A stretch of 36,757 nucleotides of DNA from a virus. A program made the position numbers and the translations under genes. This document shows positions 24,988 to 33,718 of this stretch, in pieces. Positions within the stretch are counted from its first letter, which is position 1. Each line of letters starts with the position of its first letter. Location of the stretch: IMG/VR virus record IMGVR_UViG_3300046535_000597, positions 1-36,757 of that record; one strand, given 5' to 3'. The notes beneath the pieces are model-generated. The model was not told the origin of the DNA. It made no database searches and saw nothing but the letters and a program-made list of their open reading frames with translations.

Positions 24988-27608
24988 TAGCCGCCCGCGT
25001 TAGGACCGCGCCGCTGATGCGGGTTACGCCGGCGGTGACGCTGCTGATGACGAGTCACATTGTTAGCGACACGCTTCCCGTCAATGTTCACATGAGTATG
25101 GACGATGAGCGGCCGACCATCGGTTCCGATGATGTAGCCGGCCGCTCCAACACCAGAACCGGGGATCGTGCCACCAGGGCCGATCTGGGAGATGATCTGC
25201 CGAACAGCGCGGCGTTCGGCATCGGTCAGGTTCTTGCCCTTGGTGAGTGCCCTAGTCGATGCCTGCCTGAACCCGCCGAGCGCTGATCCAACCGTCTGAC
25301 CAAGTTGCGCGTTCACCGCGCTCAATTGGTTGTAGGCGTCCGTGACAGCAGCGGTGTTCTTCTTATGAGTGGCGATGAAGCGGAGGATCGCCTTCTTCAA
25401 CTTGAGCAGATCCTTGTTCGGGTCCAAGCCGAGCGCCTGATCTCGAGCAATCGCCAACGTCAGCTTCGCCGAAGCGGCGAACGTCACCGTTGGCTGAGTC
25501 TGGGCTGCTTTGATCTGCTGTTTCAATGATGTGATCTGGTCAAGTGCCTGCTTCTGCAGGGCGAGCGACAGACCCTTCGACAGTTCCTTTCGAGCCGCCG
25601 CCAGCAGTTTTCTCAGCGCTGGTAGCGTCGAAGATCCTGTCGCTTGCGCGCGAGACAGTTCAACCTCAAGCTTGAGAGGATCGATCAGGTTTTGGATACG
25701 AGTCGTTGTGGCTTGTACCGCTGCAGCCTGAGCCGACTGAATAGTTCCAACCGCGCTTGCCTCCGCCTGCAACGCCTGAACTAGAGCAGCACCTTTCAGG
25801 TGCCCTGACGCGATCTCCCTCTTGATCTGTGCAATCTCCTGCTTAGCCGCAGCAACATCGTCCTGCGTGCCCTTCGTCAATGCAGCTCGAGCCTGCGCGA
25901 GCACGCTAGAGGCCGACTGCGTGAACGACTTGTAGATCGACGGTGCTGTTCTCGGACCACCCGCCGTTGGGATGACCGGAGGAGCAGCTAGTCCGCCGCG
26001 ATTCGGAGAGTCGGCCCCGGTGGCCGGGTTGCGGAAACTTGGCCCAAAGCCACGACCACCAGAGACGGCTTCTGCGGCCGCTGCCTCCTCAGGTGAAGCT
26101 GCGGCCAGAACGCCACGGCCGACCCTGTACCACCGCCCGTTCTTTTTCAGCATCGGACCGACGCCGGCGACGATCACTCGCTGCTGACTCCCAGTTATCC
26201 CTGTTGTTACCTGTGACGGGCCAGTCCCCGAAGTCAGCCCCTTGAACGCGACGAACCCAAGGGCCGCCGCCGCTCCAACAAGAGGAGTCGAAAGTGTGAG
26301 TCCTGCCGCTCCTACTGCCGCGCCAGCCCCTGCTGCGGCACCTTCTCCGGTTGCAATTGCTTCCGCCGCAGCAGCCGATCTGGCTGCGCCTGCCACGAGA
26401 CCCCATCTGGCCGCCAAACCCAACAGAGCATTCCCGAACAGGACGATCTTCTTGACCGCAAAGACAGCGAGGAGCGCCTCGAGCGTGTTCTGGAACGATC
26501 CTGTGATCTTGTCGACGGTACCGATGATTTTTCCGAACGCCTTGAAAGCTTCGGTAACGCTGTTGACAGTGTCTGCCACATCCTTCTGTAACCGGCCCGA
26601 TTCGTTCATCTTCGCCAACCAGTCACCGAACTGACGGGTGATCTTGTTCACGGTCGGCAGCAGAGCCTTGCCGATGATCTCCTCGGTGTCTACGAGGGTT
26701 GCGCTGAACCGCTGCTGGATCGTCGTGCCGACTCTCGCCTGCCCCGCATACTTCTCTTGGACGAACGCGAGAGCCTGCAACTTCGTGGCATGGAGCGGGA
26801 CAACGATGTTCAGGCGACGGAGTGCGCTGAACGATCCAGCCTGTGCTTTGGCGAGCGCGTTGGACGCCGCTGTGAGGCTGATGTTGCGTCCACGCGCCAC
26901 ATCGGCAGCGAGCGCGTTGAGGCTAAGAGCCTTGCTGACGTTCCCTGTGACTCTGAACAGAGTCGTGAATGACTGTAGGAGTGCTTGGTTCGTGAACCCG
27001 GAGACGTGGCTGAGTTTTAGGTCGGCCTGGTCGATCTGGTCGCCGTACTCGTTCCACGACTTGCCGGTCGTCTTCAATTGCTGAGAGACCTGGCGCTGCG
27101 TAACGGCAAGCGCGATGGACGCATCGATGCTCTTGCGGATCAGGGCAGCGCCGGATGCGAACAACAGGAACCCACCGGACGCGAACGCAAGCGATCGACC
27201 GAGACTGGTGAACGCGCCTGAGCCGGCGAGGATGCCGCGCGTCGTTTTGCCGAAGTCGCGTTCGGCTACCTTCCCCTTACCTGCGAACGCCGTGGTAGCC
27301 ACCGCAGTCTCACCAGTCAGAACCGCGAGCCGCTTCTGCGCGATCCCCAACTGATAGGCGGCTGCTATCTGCTGATCGGAACCCTTGACGTAACTCTCCG
27401 ACGCCAACTGGAACGAGGCGATGCTCTGCTTGGTAGCAGCGATCCTCGTCGCCGTACCGTCCAGGACGCTCTTTGTGACCTTCGCCTGAGCCTCAGTCGA
27501 AAGGGTCGCATATTGTTTCGTAGCGACCCCGACCTCGGTGAATGTCTTGTTGAGTGAAGCGGCGTCACCGTAGAACTCGACGCCGACCCTGCGGCTAAAC
27601 GTGTTCAA
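24987..27608 (-). CDS. Tape measure protein
   Basis: This 873-aa protein sets tail length and is expelled during DNA entry. It is Ala- and Gln-rich with coiled-coil segments, and has hydrophobic stretches around SFASGGFLLFASGAALI and GNALLGLAARWGLVAG, as usual in siphophage tape measures. Using about 1.5 angstrom per residue, the tail would be near 130 nm. It starts at a TTG directly after the frameshifted chaperone stop (27609). The C-terminal ~35 residues are His/Arg-rich. No peptidase or lysozyme domain is obvious. Confidence 0.85.
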   Translation of the reverse strand: MNTFSRRVGVEFYGDAASLNKTFTEVGVATKQYATLSTEAQAKVTKSVLDGTATRIAATKQSIASFQLASESYVKGSDQQIAAAYQLGIAQKRLAVLTGETAVATTAFAGKGKVAERDFGKTTRGILAGSGAFTSLGRSLAFASGGFLLFASGAALIRKSIDASIALAVTQRQVSQQLKTTGKSWNEYGDQIDQADLKLSHVSGFTNQALLQSFTTLFRVTGNVSKALSLNALAADVARGRNISLTAASNALAKAQAGSFSALRRLNIVVPLHATKLQALAFVQEKYAGQARVGTTIQQRFSATLVDTEEIIGKALLPTVNKITRQFGDWLAKMNESGRLQKDVADTVNSVTEAFKAFGKIIGTVDKITGSFQNTLEALLAVFAVKKIVLFGNALLGLAARWGLVAGAARSAAAAEAIATGEGAAAGAGAAVGAAGLTLSTPLVGAAAALGFVAFKGLTSGTGPSQVTTGITGSQQRVIVAGVGPMLKKNGRWYRVGRGVLAAASPEEAAAAEAVSGGRGFGPSFRNPATGADSPNRGGLAAPPVIPTAGGPRTAPSIYKSFTQSASSVLAQARAALTKGTQDDVAAAKQEIAQIKREIASGHLKGAALVQALQAEASAVGTIQSAQAAAVQATTTRIQNLIDPLKLEVELSRAQATGSSTLPALRKLLAAARKELSKGLSLALQKQALDQITSLKQQIKAAQTQPTVTFAASAKLTLAIARDQALGLDPNKDLLKLKKAILRFIATHKKNTAAVTDAYNQLSAVNAQLGQTVGSALGGFRQASTRALTKGKNLTDAERRAVRQIISQIGPGGTIPGSGVGAAGYIIGTDGRPLIVHTHVNIDGKRVANNVTRHQQRHRRRNPHQRRGPNAGG

Positions 27609-28192
27609 TTAGGCGCCTTCCTTGACGGCATCCCAGAGTGCGATGATCTCGAACAGGCTGATGTTGTCAGCCAAGATGTCGCCGCGGTGCAGGTTGAACT
27701 TCAACATCCACGGCGCCCACATCAGGCTGGGGTCTCGCTGGAAGGCTCTGATGTCGAGGGGGTCGGTTCGGGAGCAGATGTGTCCGCCGGGGTCGCAGAT
27801 GACTCGGATGCGTCGGATGGCGAGCCGGAGCTGCTTGCTTCGGATTCTGGCTTCGGCTCTTGCGGCAAAGGGTCAGTCCCGTTGGACTCCTCCTCTGCAC
27901 CAAGGAAGGTCATTTCAGGGATCACCACGTCATCAATGATCCGTGTGATCCGCTCGATCGTCCATTCGGGATGTTTCGCGTTGATGCTCGTTCCCATGAT
28001 GGCGAGAAGGATCGTTCCGCGTCCGCGCTGCACCGGATCGTTGGTGGCAGCCTCGAACTCCTCCAAAGGCATTTTCGTCACATAGTCGATGATTCTCAGG
28101 TCTCTGCCTCCGAAGGGGATAGGAGTGAACGGGATAAACTCCGCCACTCCCTCGTCCTCCACCGTCAACTCGAATCCTGGCTCTTGTGCCAT
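27609..28192 (-). CDS. Tail assembly chaperone, -1 frameshift product (gpGT-like)
   Basis: A -1 ribosomal shift at the slippery heptamer CCCTTTG (27866-27872) would join 109 residues of the upstream frame to 85 residues of a second frame ending at 27609. The zero-frame codons there are CCT TTG, matching the X XXY YYZ rule. The -1 frame opens exactly at this site, because a TGA in that frame lies immediately before CCC. The extension contains DPLDIRAFQRDPSLMWAPWM and ends just before the tape measure. This is the conserved G/GT arrangement of siphophages. Confidence 0.75.
27722..28192 (-). CDS. Tail assembly chaperone (gpG-like, unshifted)
   Basis: This 156-aa protein is the normal translation product of the chaperone gene. 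The first ~105 residues are folded (LTVEDEGVAEFIPFTPIPFG, ERITRIIDDVVIPEMTF). The C-terminal ~45 residues are Ser/Pro/Glu/Thr-rich and look disordered. Chaperones of this type coat the tape measure before the tail tube polymerises. It begins at an ATG with a GGAGACCGGG ribosome site and shares its N-terminus with the frameshift product. Confidence 0.75.
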   Translation of the reverse strand: MAQEPGFELTVEDEGVAEFIPFTPIPFGGRDLRIIDYVTKMPLEEFEAATNDPVQRGRGTILLAIMGTSINAKHPEWTIERITRIIDDVVIPEMTFLGAEEESNGTDPLPQEPKPESEASSSGSPSDASESSATPADTSAPEPTPSTSEPSSETPA

Positions 28193-28204
28193 GTCCCGGT
28201 CTCC

Positions 28205-28570
28205 TTAGATCGTCTCGAAAATGGTGGCGACCTTGTCGATCGCCTTCACGAACTCTGCTTCCAACTCAGGCATCGTCTTCGTCACCGCCGGCAGCAACGC
28301 CTTCCTCATCTGCAACGAGCCCCAGTCCGGCCGCTTCCCCGTCGTCTTGAGAAGCGACTGCTCGACTGCGACTCCGCGTTGGCGGACACGAACCTTGAAC
28401 CCTGCCGCCGACTTCGTACTGTATTTGGCGAGGCGCGGAACCGCGTCCACACGGACGATGTCGCCCGCTTCACGAAACGCGGCCCGCACCTCCTTGTTCG
28501 TTGCGCTGCCAGCAGCCTTCGACGCTTTCAACAACTCCGATAGGCCGCTGACTACGAACTCGTCAGGCAT
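28205..28570 (-). CDS. HK97 gp10-like tail completion/neck protein
   Basis: This 121-aa protein resembles the HK97 gp10-like family. It has an LSELLKASKAAG helix, AFREAGDIVRVDAVPRLAKY, a basic KVRVRQRG strand and a C-terminal helix AEFVKAIDKVATIFE. These proteins act in head-tail joining or tail completion. It follows the tail tube gene by one base, a common actinophage position. Its exact role here is inferred from the family and order. Confidence 0.6.
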   Translation of the reverse strand: MPDEFVVSGLSELLKASKAAGSATNKEVRAAFREAGDIVRVDAVPRLAKYSTKSAAGFKVRVRQRGVAVEQSLLKTTGKRPDWGSLQMRKALLPAVTKTMPELEAEFVKAIDKVATIFETI

Positions 28571-28996
28571 CTAGCTCGTCGCCCACGCCCAGACGGCACC
28601 CGACGCCGGCAGGATCGTCGCCGTGATCTCAGCGCGAGCGTCCAACTGTGCGTTCAGACCGTCGTATTCGTAGAGCTGGGCGGTCCCGCCATACCACGGG
28701 TTAGTTGCTGACCGTGCTCCAGAGGTCGGCCTGACCTCGAACGTGAACGTGGCCGTGCTGCTCGTGTAGAGCGGGTTCAGCAACTGGTGGATCTGGGTGT
28801 TGCCGAAGTCCTGCAAGATCTGGACGACCGCTGACTGGGTGCGGCGTCCGGTGACGAACTCCGATGTGCTGGTCGGGTTGAACCCCGACACATCGATCTG
28901 GGTGCGTGCATCCGGCGTATCAACGGACACGCACCAGTCGCTGATGTTCTGGCTGTTGATCAGCACTAGAACATCGGTTGCGGCAAACTTTGCCAC
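28571..28996 (-). CDS. Major tail (tube) protein
   Basis: This 141-aa protein begins at a GTG with an AAGGGAG ribosome site. It contains TDVLVLINSQNISDWCVSVD, VTGRRTQSAVVQILQDFGN, a PTSGARSATNPWYGG loop and a final ARAEITATILPASG strand. This matches small actinophage tail tube proteins, which stack as hexameric rings around the tape measure. Its placement before the chaperone pair supports the call. It is short compared with many tube proteins, but within the range of small ones. Confidence 0.7.
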   Translation of the reverse strand: MAKFAATDVLVLINSQNISDWCVSVDTPDARTQIDVSGFNPTSTSEFVTGRRTQSAVVQILQDFGNTQIHQLLNPLYTSSTATFTFEVRPTSGARSATNPWYGGTAQLYEYDGLNAQLDARAEITATILPASGAVWAWATS

Positions 28997-29043
28997 GGTC
29001 AGCTCCCTTCGGGACTATGGATGGATATGCACATGCGTCCCGG

Positions 29044-29463
29044 TTAGAGCTCGATCTGGATATGCCAAGTGGTTCCAAGAACTTCACCACCTGGGGTTTC
29101 AAAGAATTGCCATCCAGCGCATCTTGTGACGAAGGCGTCATCTACAACACCTCCGAGGGTTTTGTCTGACTCGATGGCCCTCCAAATATTAGTTGCACCT
29201 AACGGCGAAAGCCAAGTGTCAAGCCGCATCTGTGCCGACTCCTGTGTGGGAGCGCCCGCGAGTCCTTGGACGAGAAAATCGTCTATCTCCCATGACCCCA
29301 TGCCGATCTTCACCATCTCGCCGAACCCCATGACCTGAATTGTTGGTGGCGTCGGATTCTGACTCTTGTACGGAGAGACTTGGGCCGTATTTCCAATGAC
29401 GGCTTTGATGTTCGCGACAAGACCGGCGCGAATCTGGGAAATCTCGACTATGGACTGGGTCAC
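29044..29463 (-). CDS. Tail terminator-like protein
   Basis: This 139-aa protein has ISQIRAGLVANIKAVIG, a NPTPPTIQVMGFGE segment, a GLAGAPTQESAQMRLDTWLS helix and an IESDKTLGGVVDDAFV segment. These are characteristic of actinophage tail terminator proteins that cap the tail tube and bind the neck. The GTG start overlaps the connector gene stop. It precedes the tail tube gene, which is the expected order. Confidence 0.7.
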   Translation of the reverse strand: MTQSIVEISQIRAGLVANIKAVIGNTAQVSPYKSQNPTPPTIQVMGFGEMVKIGMGSWEIDDFLVQGLAGAPTQESAQMRLDTWLSPLGATNIWRAIESDKTLGGVVDDAFVTRCAGWQFFETPGGEVLGTTWHIQIEL

Positions 29464-30068
29464 AGGATGAGGAGTGGCTCGTCCGCGTCGAGGTTGTCGA
29501 GGAGGAAGCTGACATCAGGGTCGATCTTCCCGAGACGAGCTGCGGCTATCGCGTCGGTTCCCACGGTCAGGATCCCATACGGGGTCTCGCGTGCGCGTTT
29601 GAGGTAGCGGCCGGCGAGGATTGTTGTCGCCTGCGTCACCTGATATGGAGCCGTTGACCAGCCGAACGTGCCGCCGACCTGTACCCCGTAGTCGAACGGA
29701 GGCCAGATATCCCCACCCTGCGGTCTCAGCGTGACTTGGTTGTATGGCCTGCTGTCGAGGGCGGCGTTGATCGGCTCGAGGTAGAAGTCCACATCGACCG
29801 TCCAGGTCGTGTCATAGGTTCCGTCCCCCTGCATGTCGACCTTCAATGCGGTGAGGGTGATGAGATCATCGATCTGGATGCTGCGCTTGGTCTGGCTGGC
29901 CGTGTAACGGCGCGTCTCGGCGACGGGATAGAACTTGGTGTCCTTGTAGGCGTCGACAACCCTGCTCGCAGCAGCGATGGCGGTGGTGATGTCGTCGTCG
30001 GCGTATGTGGCTGTCCCGATCTCGAGCGTGTTCTTCAACTGTGTGCTGGTGATGTAGTTAGTTGGCAA
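29460..30068 (-). CDS. Head-tail connector (gp6-like adaptor)
   Basis: This 202-aa protein has an N-terminal helical part typical of gp6-like adaptors (ITSTQLKNTLEIG, DDITTAIAAASRVVDAYKDT). A beta-rich middle (TLTALKVDMQGDG, VDVDFYLEPIN) and C-terminal helices complete it. Adaptor proteins bind the portal and prepare the head for tail attachment. The start is a TTG within the end of the glycosyltransferase gene upstream. It is the first neck gene after the glycan module, so the connector is separated from the capsid gene by about 5.5 kb. Confidence 0.7.
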   Translation of the reverse strand: MPTNYITSTQLKNTLEIGTATYADDDITTAIAAASRVVDAYKDTKFYPVAETRRYTASQTKRSIQIDDLITLTALKVDMQGDGTYDTTWTVDVDFYLEPINAALDSRPYNQVTLRPQGGDIWPPFDYGVQVGGTFGWSTAPYQVTQATTILAGRYLKRARETPYGILTVGTDAIAAARLGKIDPDVSFLLDNLDADEPLLIL

Positions 30069-31176
30069 GCGTCAGCGCCTCCCTCGCTCGAGCGATGAAT
30101 CGTTCCCTATTCGCGGACCCTGCGCGCATAACGGCCGGGTCGGTTGGTTTGAGCGTCCCGTTACGGATGTGGTGAAGCGGCACACGAACTTCTCGGAGCG
30201 TCATGCCATCCATGCGAGCTCGAAGGCAAAGGTCGTTGTCTTCATAGTACGCGGGCGGCTGGAAGTCCTCGTCGAAGCCGCCGATCTCTAGGAGATCTTC
30301 TCTCATGCCGGCGATGCACCAGCCGTCAAGGTAGGGCATCGGGACGTCGTCGACTCTGCCGTGTGGGTCGTCGCGAAGCTGGGCTCCGACGAGGACGCCG
30401 GGTTCGACTGCTTCACGGAGTGGCTCAATCCAGCGCGAGTCGCGTGCGACCACGTCGTTGTTGAGGAAGAGAACGATGTCGGATGAGGCTGCTCGCAGAC
30501 CGCGGTTGCAAGTCCGCCCGAACCCTGTCGGAGTCTCTGTTCGGAGTTCCGCAAACGGGATCGGAGGATCGGAGCCGTCGTCCACCACGATCAGCTCGTC
30601 ACGATGACTGCGTCTGTTGACGGCGGCGAGGTAGGAGTCCGCGAATTCGTGACCGTTCCACCAGGGAGTCACGATGCTGATCGTCTTGAAATCTGGTCTG
30701 ACGGTACAGACGATCTCTTCGCGCCATACCGGGCGCCCCATCTTCTCGACGCAGCCGCTGATGAACGTGAAGTCGCCGCCGGGTTCCGCGAACCCTGGCG
30801 CGTGTTCCTTCCATTCGCCCAACTCCTCGGGTCGGTTCGGCACAAGGAACATGGGAGTGCCTACGTTGCCGAACTCGAGCCACGGATGCCGCCACATGAG
30901 ACCGTGATGAGGATGATCCATACGGAAGATGACCGGCACGTCACGAGCCTCCTGGCGCATCAGCTCGACTGCCCCTGGCGTGTAGACGTCGTCGTCGTCC
31001 AAGAAGGCTAGGTGCGTTCCTGTGGCCTTCTGGATGCCCCGCGTGCGCGCGGAGTAGCCGTGGTCTCCGTCCTGGTTCTCAATCACGATAACCTCGTCAG
31101 CATCGGCGGCGCTCGCCTTCGCGGCATCTAACGAGTCCCGGCCGATCGTCGGGATTACCACGCTTATCCGAACCAC
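30058..31176 (-). CDS. Tandem two-domain GT2-type glycosyltransferase
   Basis: This 372-aa protein appears to hold two GT-A-type domains. The first (residues 1 to ~160) begins ISVVIPTIGRD and carries an acidic LDDDD at 59-63. The second (from about 166) restarts with ISIVTPWWNG, has VVDDGS (197-202) and LNND (238-241), and a late YYEDNDLCLR. Each would use a nucleotide-sugar to extend a glycan. The first domain is shorter than usual and may be non-catalytic. It starts at a GTG directly after the upstream TAG and ends the glycan module. Confidence 0.8.
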   Translation of the reverse strand: MVRISVVIPTIGRDSLDAAKASAADADEVIVIENQDGDHGYSARTRGIQKATGTHLAFLDDDDVYTPGAVELMRQEARDVPVIFRMDHPHHGLMWRHPWLEFGNVGTPMFLVPNRPEELGEWKEHAPGFAEPGGDFTFISGCVEKMGRPVWREEIVCTVRPDFKTISIVTPWWNGHEFADSYLAAVNRRSHRDELIVVDDGSDPPIPFAELRTETPTGFGRTCNRGLRAASSDIVLFLNNDVVARDSRWIEPLREAVEPGVLVGAQLRDDPHGRVDDVPMPYLDGWCIAGMREDLLEIGGFDEDFQPPAYYEDNDLCLRARMDGMTLREVRVPLHHIRNGTLKPTDPAVMRAGSANRERFIARAREALTLAN

Positions 31177-31857
31177 CTAAACCGCCGACCCGTACTTCTG
31201 ACGCAACATGTCATGGCCCTGCTGGCCTTCACGATCCATGCCTTCCTGGCCGATCGTCACCAGATATGTCGCATGATGGTCGTGGTCGACCCAAGCGTCG
31301 TTCGCGATCCCCAGCTTCCAGCCGGCCTGCCGCATCCTGATGCAGTAGTCGTCGTCCTCTCCGTAGCCGAGTCCGTACTCCTCGCTGAGAGGGCCGACCT
31401 CTTCGAGTGCTTCGCGGCGGATGATCGCGCAGAAGAACGCGAGCAGACCGTTCGTGTAGAACAAGGTTTGGTGGCCGGGACCATCGGCGCGCTGTTCTGA
31501 TTCGCAACGGTTGGTGCGCGGCCCGACGATTCCGAGACTCTTGTCGATGCCGAAGTAGAACAGCATCTTGTCGAAGGCGTCATCGGCGACAACGGTGTCG
31601 TTGTTCAGGATGCAGATGAACGGTGCGGTGGTGCTCTGGATGCCTATGTTCATGGCTTTGGCGAACCCGTAGTTGTCGGGGAGCAGGATCATCGTGTCGG
31701 CCTCGAGCAGTTCCTTGCGAGCGTTCTCGATGTCCGTATCGGGGCTCCCGTTGTCGACGAGGATGACGCGAAAGTCTCTTGGGATGCTGCGGAGGCAGCG
31801 GACAGTCAAGTTGGAGAGGCCGCATTGGAGGAGGACGATGTCTAGCGTGGAGGCCAC
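31177..31857 (-). CDS. GT2-family glycosyltransferase
   Basis: From the GTG at 31857 this is a 226-aa GT-A glycosyltransferase. It has a DIVLLQCG strand, VDNGS (34-38), NYGFAKAMNIG for nucleotide binding, the LNND metal-binding motif (84-87), and a later YGEDDDYCIRMRQAGW acceptor-side segment. It resembles rhamnosyl or glucosyl transferases of surface polysaccharide pathways, but the sugar cannot be read from sequence. The longer in-frame start at 32205 would run into two upstream genes and was rejected. It overlaps the gene upstream by 16 bases. Confidence 0.85.
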   Translation of the reverse strand: MASTLDIVLLQCGLSNLTVRCLRSIPRDFRVILVDNGSPDTDIENARKELLEADTMILLPDNYGFAKAMNIGIQSTTAPFICILNNDTVVADDAFDKMLFYFGIDKSLGIVGPRTNRCESEQRADGPGHQTLFYTNGLLAFFCAIIRREALEEVGPLSEEYGLGYGEDDDYCIRMRQAGWKLGIANDAWVDHDHHATYLVTIGQEGMDREGQQGHDMLRQKYGSAV

Positions 31858-32042
31858 AGGCTCAACTCTCTCAGCCGTGTCATGAGCATGGCGCGGACAT
31901 CGGCTTCGCTCGCGCTCGTCGTCTTCGGACCGATCAGAGTATCGAGGTAGTCGCGGCGCTCGTCGGGAGTCATCGGTGAGAGTTTCCTGACATGGATGTT
32001 GACCTCGTTGCGAATCCCAGAGAGACGCGGACTGTGCTTCAC
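31842..32042 (-). CDS. 66-aa basic protein in the glycan module
   Basis: A GTG at 32042 overlaps the deacetylase TGA (GTGA). The 66-aa product is basic at its start (KHSPRLSGIRNEVNIHVRKL). It then has a helical TPDERRDYLDTLIG and a second helix ADVRAMLMTRLRELSLW. Nothing links it to a known family. The tight overlap on both sides supports it being a gene of the module. It may be an accessory or scaffold protein. Confidence 0.5.
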   Translation of the reverse strand: MKHSPRLSGIRNEVNIHVRKLSPMTPDERRDYLDTLIGPKTTSASEADVRAMLMTRLRELSLWPPR

Positions 32043-32599
32043 GCTGCCACCTTGGAGAACGGCTGCACGACTTCGCTGATGAGTTCGAACGACTCGGCGT
32101 TCGTGACGCGCTCCAATAGATAGTCCCAAGTCTCCGAGAGTCCGTTGCTTCCCCAATCTTGGATATGGGTGTGGACGTGGTCGCCATCGCCGAGCCGGTG
32201 GACACGCATCGCTTCGGGCCGGCGGTCGTCGTTGTATGGCTGGTCTGCGACCCACCAGCCGTAGTCCTCGAGAACCTCGTAGCACTCGTCCGAGATGATC
32301 CAGCCGGGAGCCTTGAATCCTCTGATCCAGCGACGGTTGTGTTCGAGTTGGTCTAAAACCGAACTCATCTGGTCGTAATTCCAGTCGCGACACTCGCCCC
32401 CGTCGTAGCCGGGGTCTCCGTGTAGCCAGCCGTGCGGCACAGTCTCGATCCAGTCGGGCAGAGAGTCGAGGTAGGTGCGGGAACACTTGGCCGGGATCGC
32501 GAACGCTGTCATGCGGAACAGAGGGTTCGCGGCATGGAGTTTCTCGAGGAGGTCCATGCGGTCGTGGCCTTCATACAGGTCGTCGCTGTCGAAGATCAC
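32039..32599 (-). CDS. NodB-like polysaccharide deacetylase
   Basis: This 186-aa protein shows the metal-dependent deacetylase layout. An early FDSDDLYEG provides Asp residues 4, 6 and 7, then VPHGWLHGD gives a His-x3-His pair (56 and 60). A GFKAPGWIIS segment (from 94) stands in the place of the RxPxx motif. Such enzymes remove N-acetyl groups from sugars such as GlcNAc. It starts at a GTG just after the methyltransferase stop. Within the module it would alter a sugar after or during transfer. A DUF2334-type member is the closest alternative. Confidence 0.65.
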   Translation of the reverse strand: MIFDSDDLYEGHDRMDLLEKLHAANPLFRMTAFAIPAKCSRTYLDSLPDWIETVPHGWLHGDPGYDGGECRDWNYDQMSSVLDQLEHNRRWIRGFKAPGWIISDECYEVLEDYGWWVADQPYNDDRRPEAMRVHRLGDGDHVHTHIQDWGSNGLSETWDYLLERVTNAESFELISEVVQPFSKVAA

Positions 32600-32600
32600 G

Positions 32601-33056
32601 TCACCACTCCCAGGTTTCGACAGGACATGAGAATCCGAACTCGTTATCGAACAGCGGCTTATGCCACTCGACGAGCATTTTGTCGATCAGAGAATCGGCG
32701 CCGGTCACCTTGAGCTGGGTGAGCAGCGCCCACTCCGCACCCTCGATATCCATCTTCACAGTCACGCGCTCGCCGAGAGCGAGCAGCCACTTTGAGAAGT
32801 CGAAGCAGGGAACGCCGCGGGCGCCTCCGATGTGAGAGCCGGTGTTGTCGTCGTGGAAGCCAACCTCTCCATCCCAGAGCCATGCGGCCTTCTGCTCGAG
32901 CTGGCAGGGGACGCCGGCTACCTCGGTGACGTTCTCGTCCAGGCGAGGTGACGGGTCGAAGCCGAAGATGAAGTCGGGCTGGAACATCTCGACGAGACGC
33001 TCGAGTGACGGAACGATGTTGTCATGGTCGGCGCAGCCAAGATCGACAACGATCAC
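32601..33056 (-). CDS. FkbM-family methyltransferase
   Basis: This 151-aa protein has a SAM-binding motif near its start (VVDLGCADHDN) and FGFDPSPRL for the next strand. The FkbM signature VKMDIEGAEW lies at 100-109. FkbM enzymes O-methylate sugars or sugar-containing compounds. It is shorter than typical members (about 200 aa), which suggests a minimal domain. The GTG start overlaps the upstream TGA. Its neighbours make methylation of a phage-made glycan the likely role. Confidence 0.75.
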   Translation of the reverse strand: MIVVDLGCADHDNIVPSLERLVEMFQPDFIFGFDPSPRLDENVTEVAGVPCQLEQKAAWLWDGEVGFHDDNTGSHIGGARGVPCFDFSKWLLALGERVTVKMDIEGAEWALLTQLKVTGADSLIDKMLVEWHKPLFDNEFGFSCPVETWEW

Positions 33057-33718
33057 GCGGGTCCTCCCTCACGGACTCGCCGCTCAAAGTATTCGGGGTA
33101 GCGTTCGTGCTGGCCGTCCGTTGTCTCGTAGTGCCAGCATTCCAGTCGCTTGACGTATCCACAGGTGCCGCCCTGTTGTCGGAACCAGCCGCAGATGTGA
33201 ACGTCGTCGTACATCATCTGGGACTGGTCGTAGCGGAACTCGTCGAAGACCCAGGCTGGGATCGCCATGCAGATGCCACCGATCTGCGGAACGTCCAGGA
33301 TGGTCTCGTCACCGATCACGAGCTCGCGCATCGCCTTGGGAGGATTGTTGAGTCCCAGGACGCGCGGCGAGAGGATGCAGCCACCTTCTTCGACGAGGGC
33401 GGAGAGGTCACGGATCGTGTTCTCCTGGGTGAGTTGGCAGTCGTTGTCGAAGGTGACGATGACGTCGTAGTCGGCGGCGCAAAGGTCGACTAGTCGTTGC
33501 ATGGCGCAGCAACGGCCAATGTTCTCCGGTTCAAGGATCAGGGTGTGGATCCGGTCATCGGTGAACTCCCCGTCTAGCCAATGCCTTGTTCCGTCGTTGG
33601 ATCCGTTGTCGAGGACGTAGTGGTCGAAGTCGCAGCCGGCGTATTCGTGGAGGGACGAGAAACAACGCTTCGTGTAGTCGAGCCGGTCGCGCGTCAAGGT
33701 GAGAACGGCGATCTTCAT
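33053..33718 (-). CDS. GT2-family glycosyltransferase (221 aa)
   Basis: This product begins MKIAVLTLTRDR and has LDNGS (36-40), an ENIGRCCAMQRLVDLC nucleotide-binding helix and FDND (90-93) for metal and sugar-nucleotide binding. A GGICMAIPAWVFDE acceptor-side region follows. The ATG at 33718 overlaps the tiny membrane gene upstream and is preferred over the longer in-frame start at 33832. It is probably a soluble or peripheral glycosyltransferase of the glycan module. Confidence 0.83.
   Translation of the reverse strand: MKIAVLTLTRDRLDYTKRCFSSLHEYAGCDFDHYVLDNGSNDGTRHWLDGEFTDDRIHTLILEPENIGRCCAMQRLVDLCAADYDVIVTFDNDCQLTQENTIRDLSALVEEGGCILSPRVLGLNNPPKAMRELVIGDETILDVPQIGGICMAIPAWVFDEFRYDQSQMMYDDVHICGWFRQQGGTCGYVKRLECWHYETTDGQHERYPEYFERRVREGGPA

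Noticed and set aside
31842-32486. 214-aa extension of the 66-aa gene
   Set aside because: The extended part is an Arg-rich shadow of the deacetylase gene. The GTG at 32042 overlapping the deacetylase stop is the better start.
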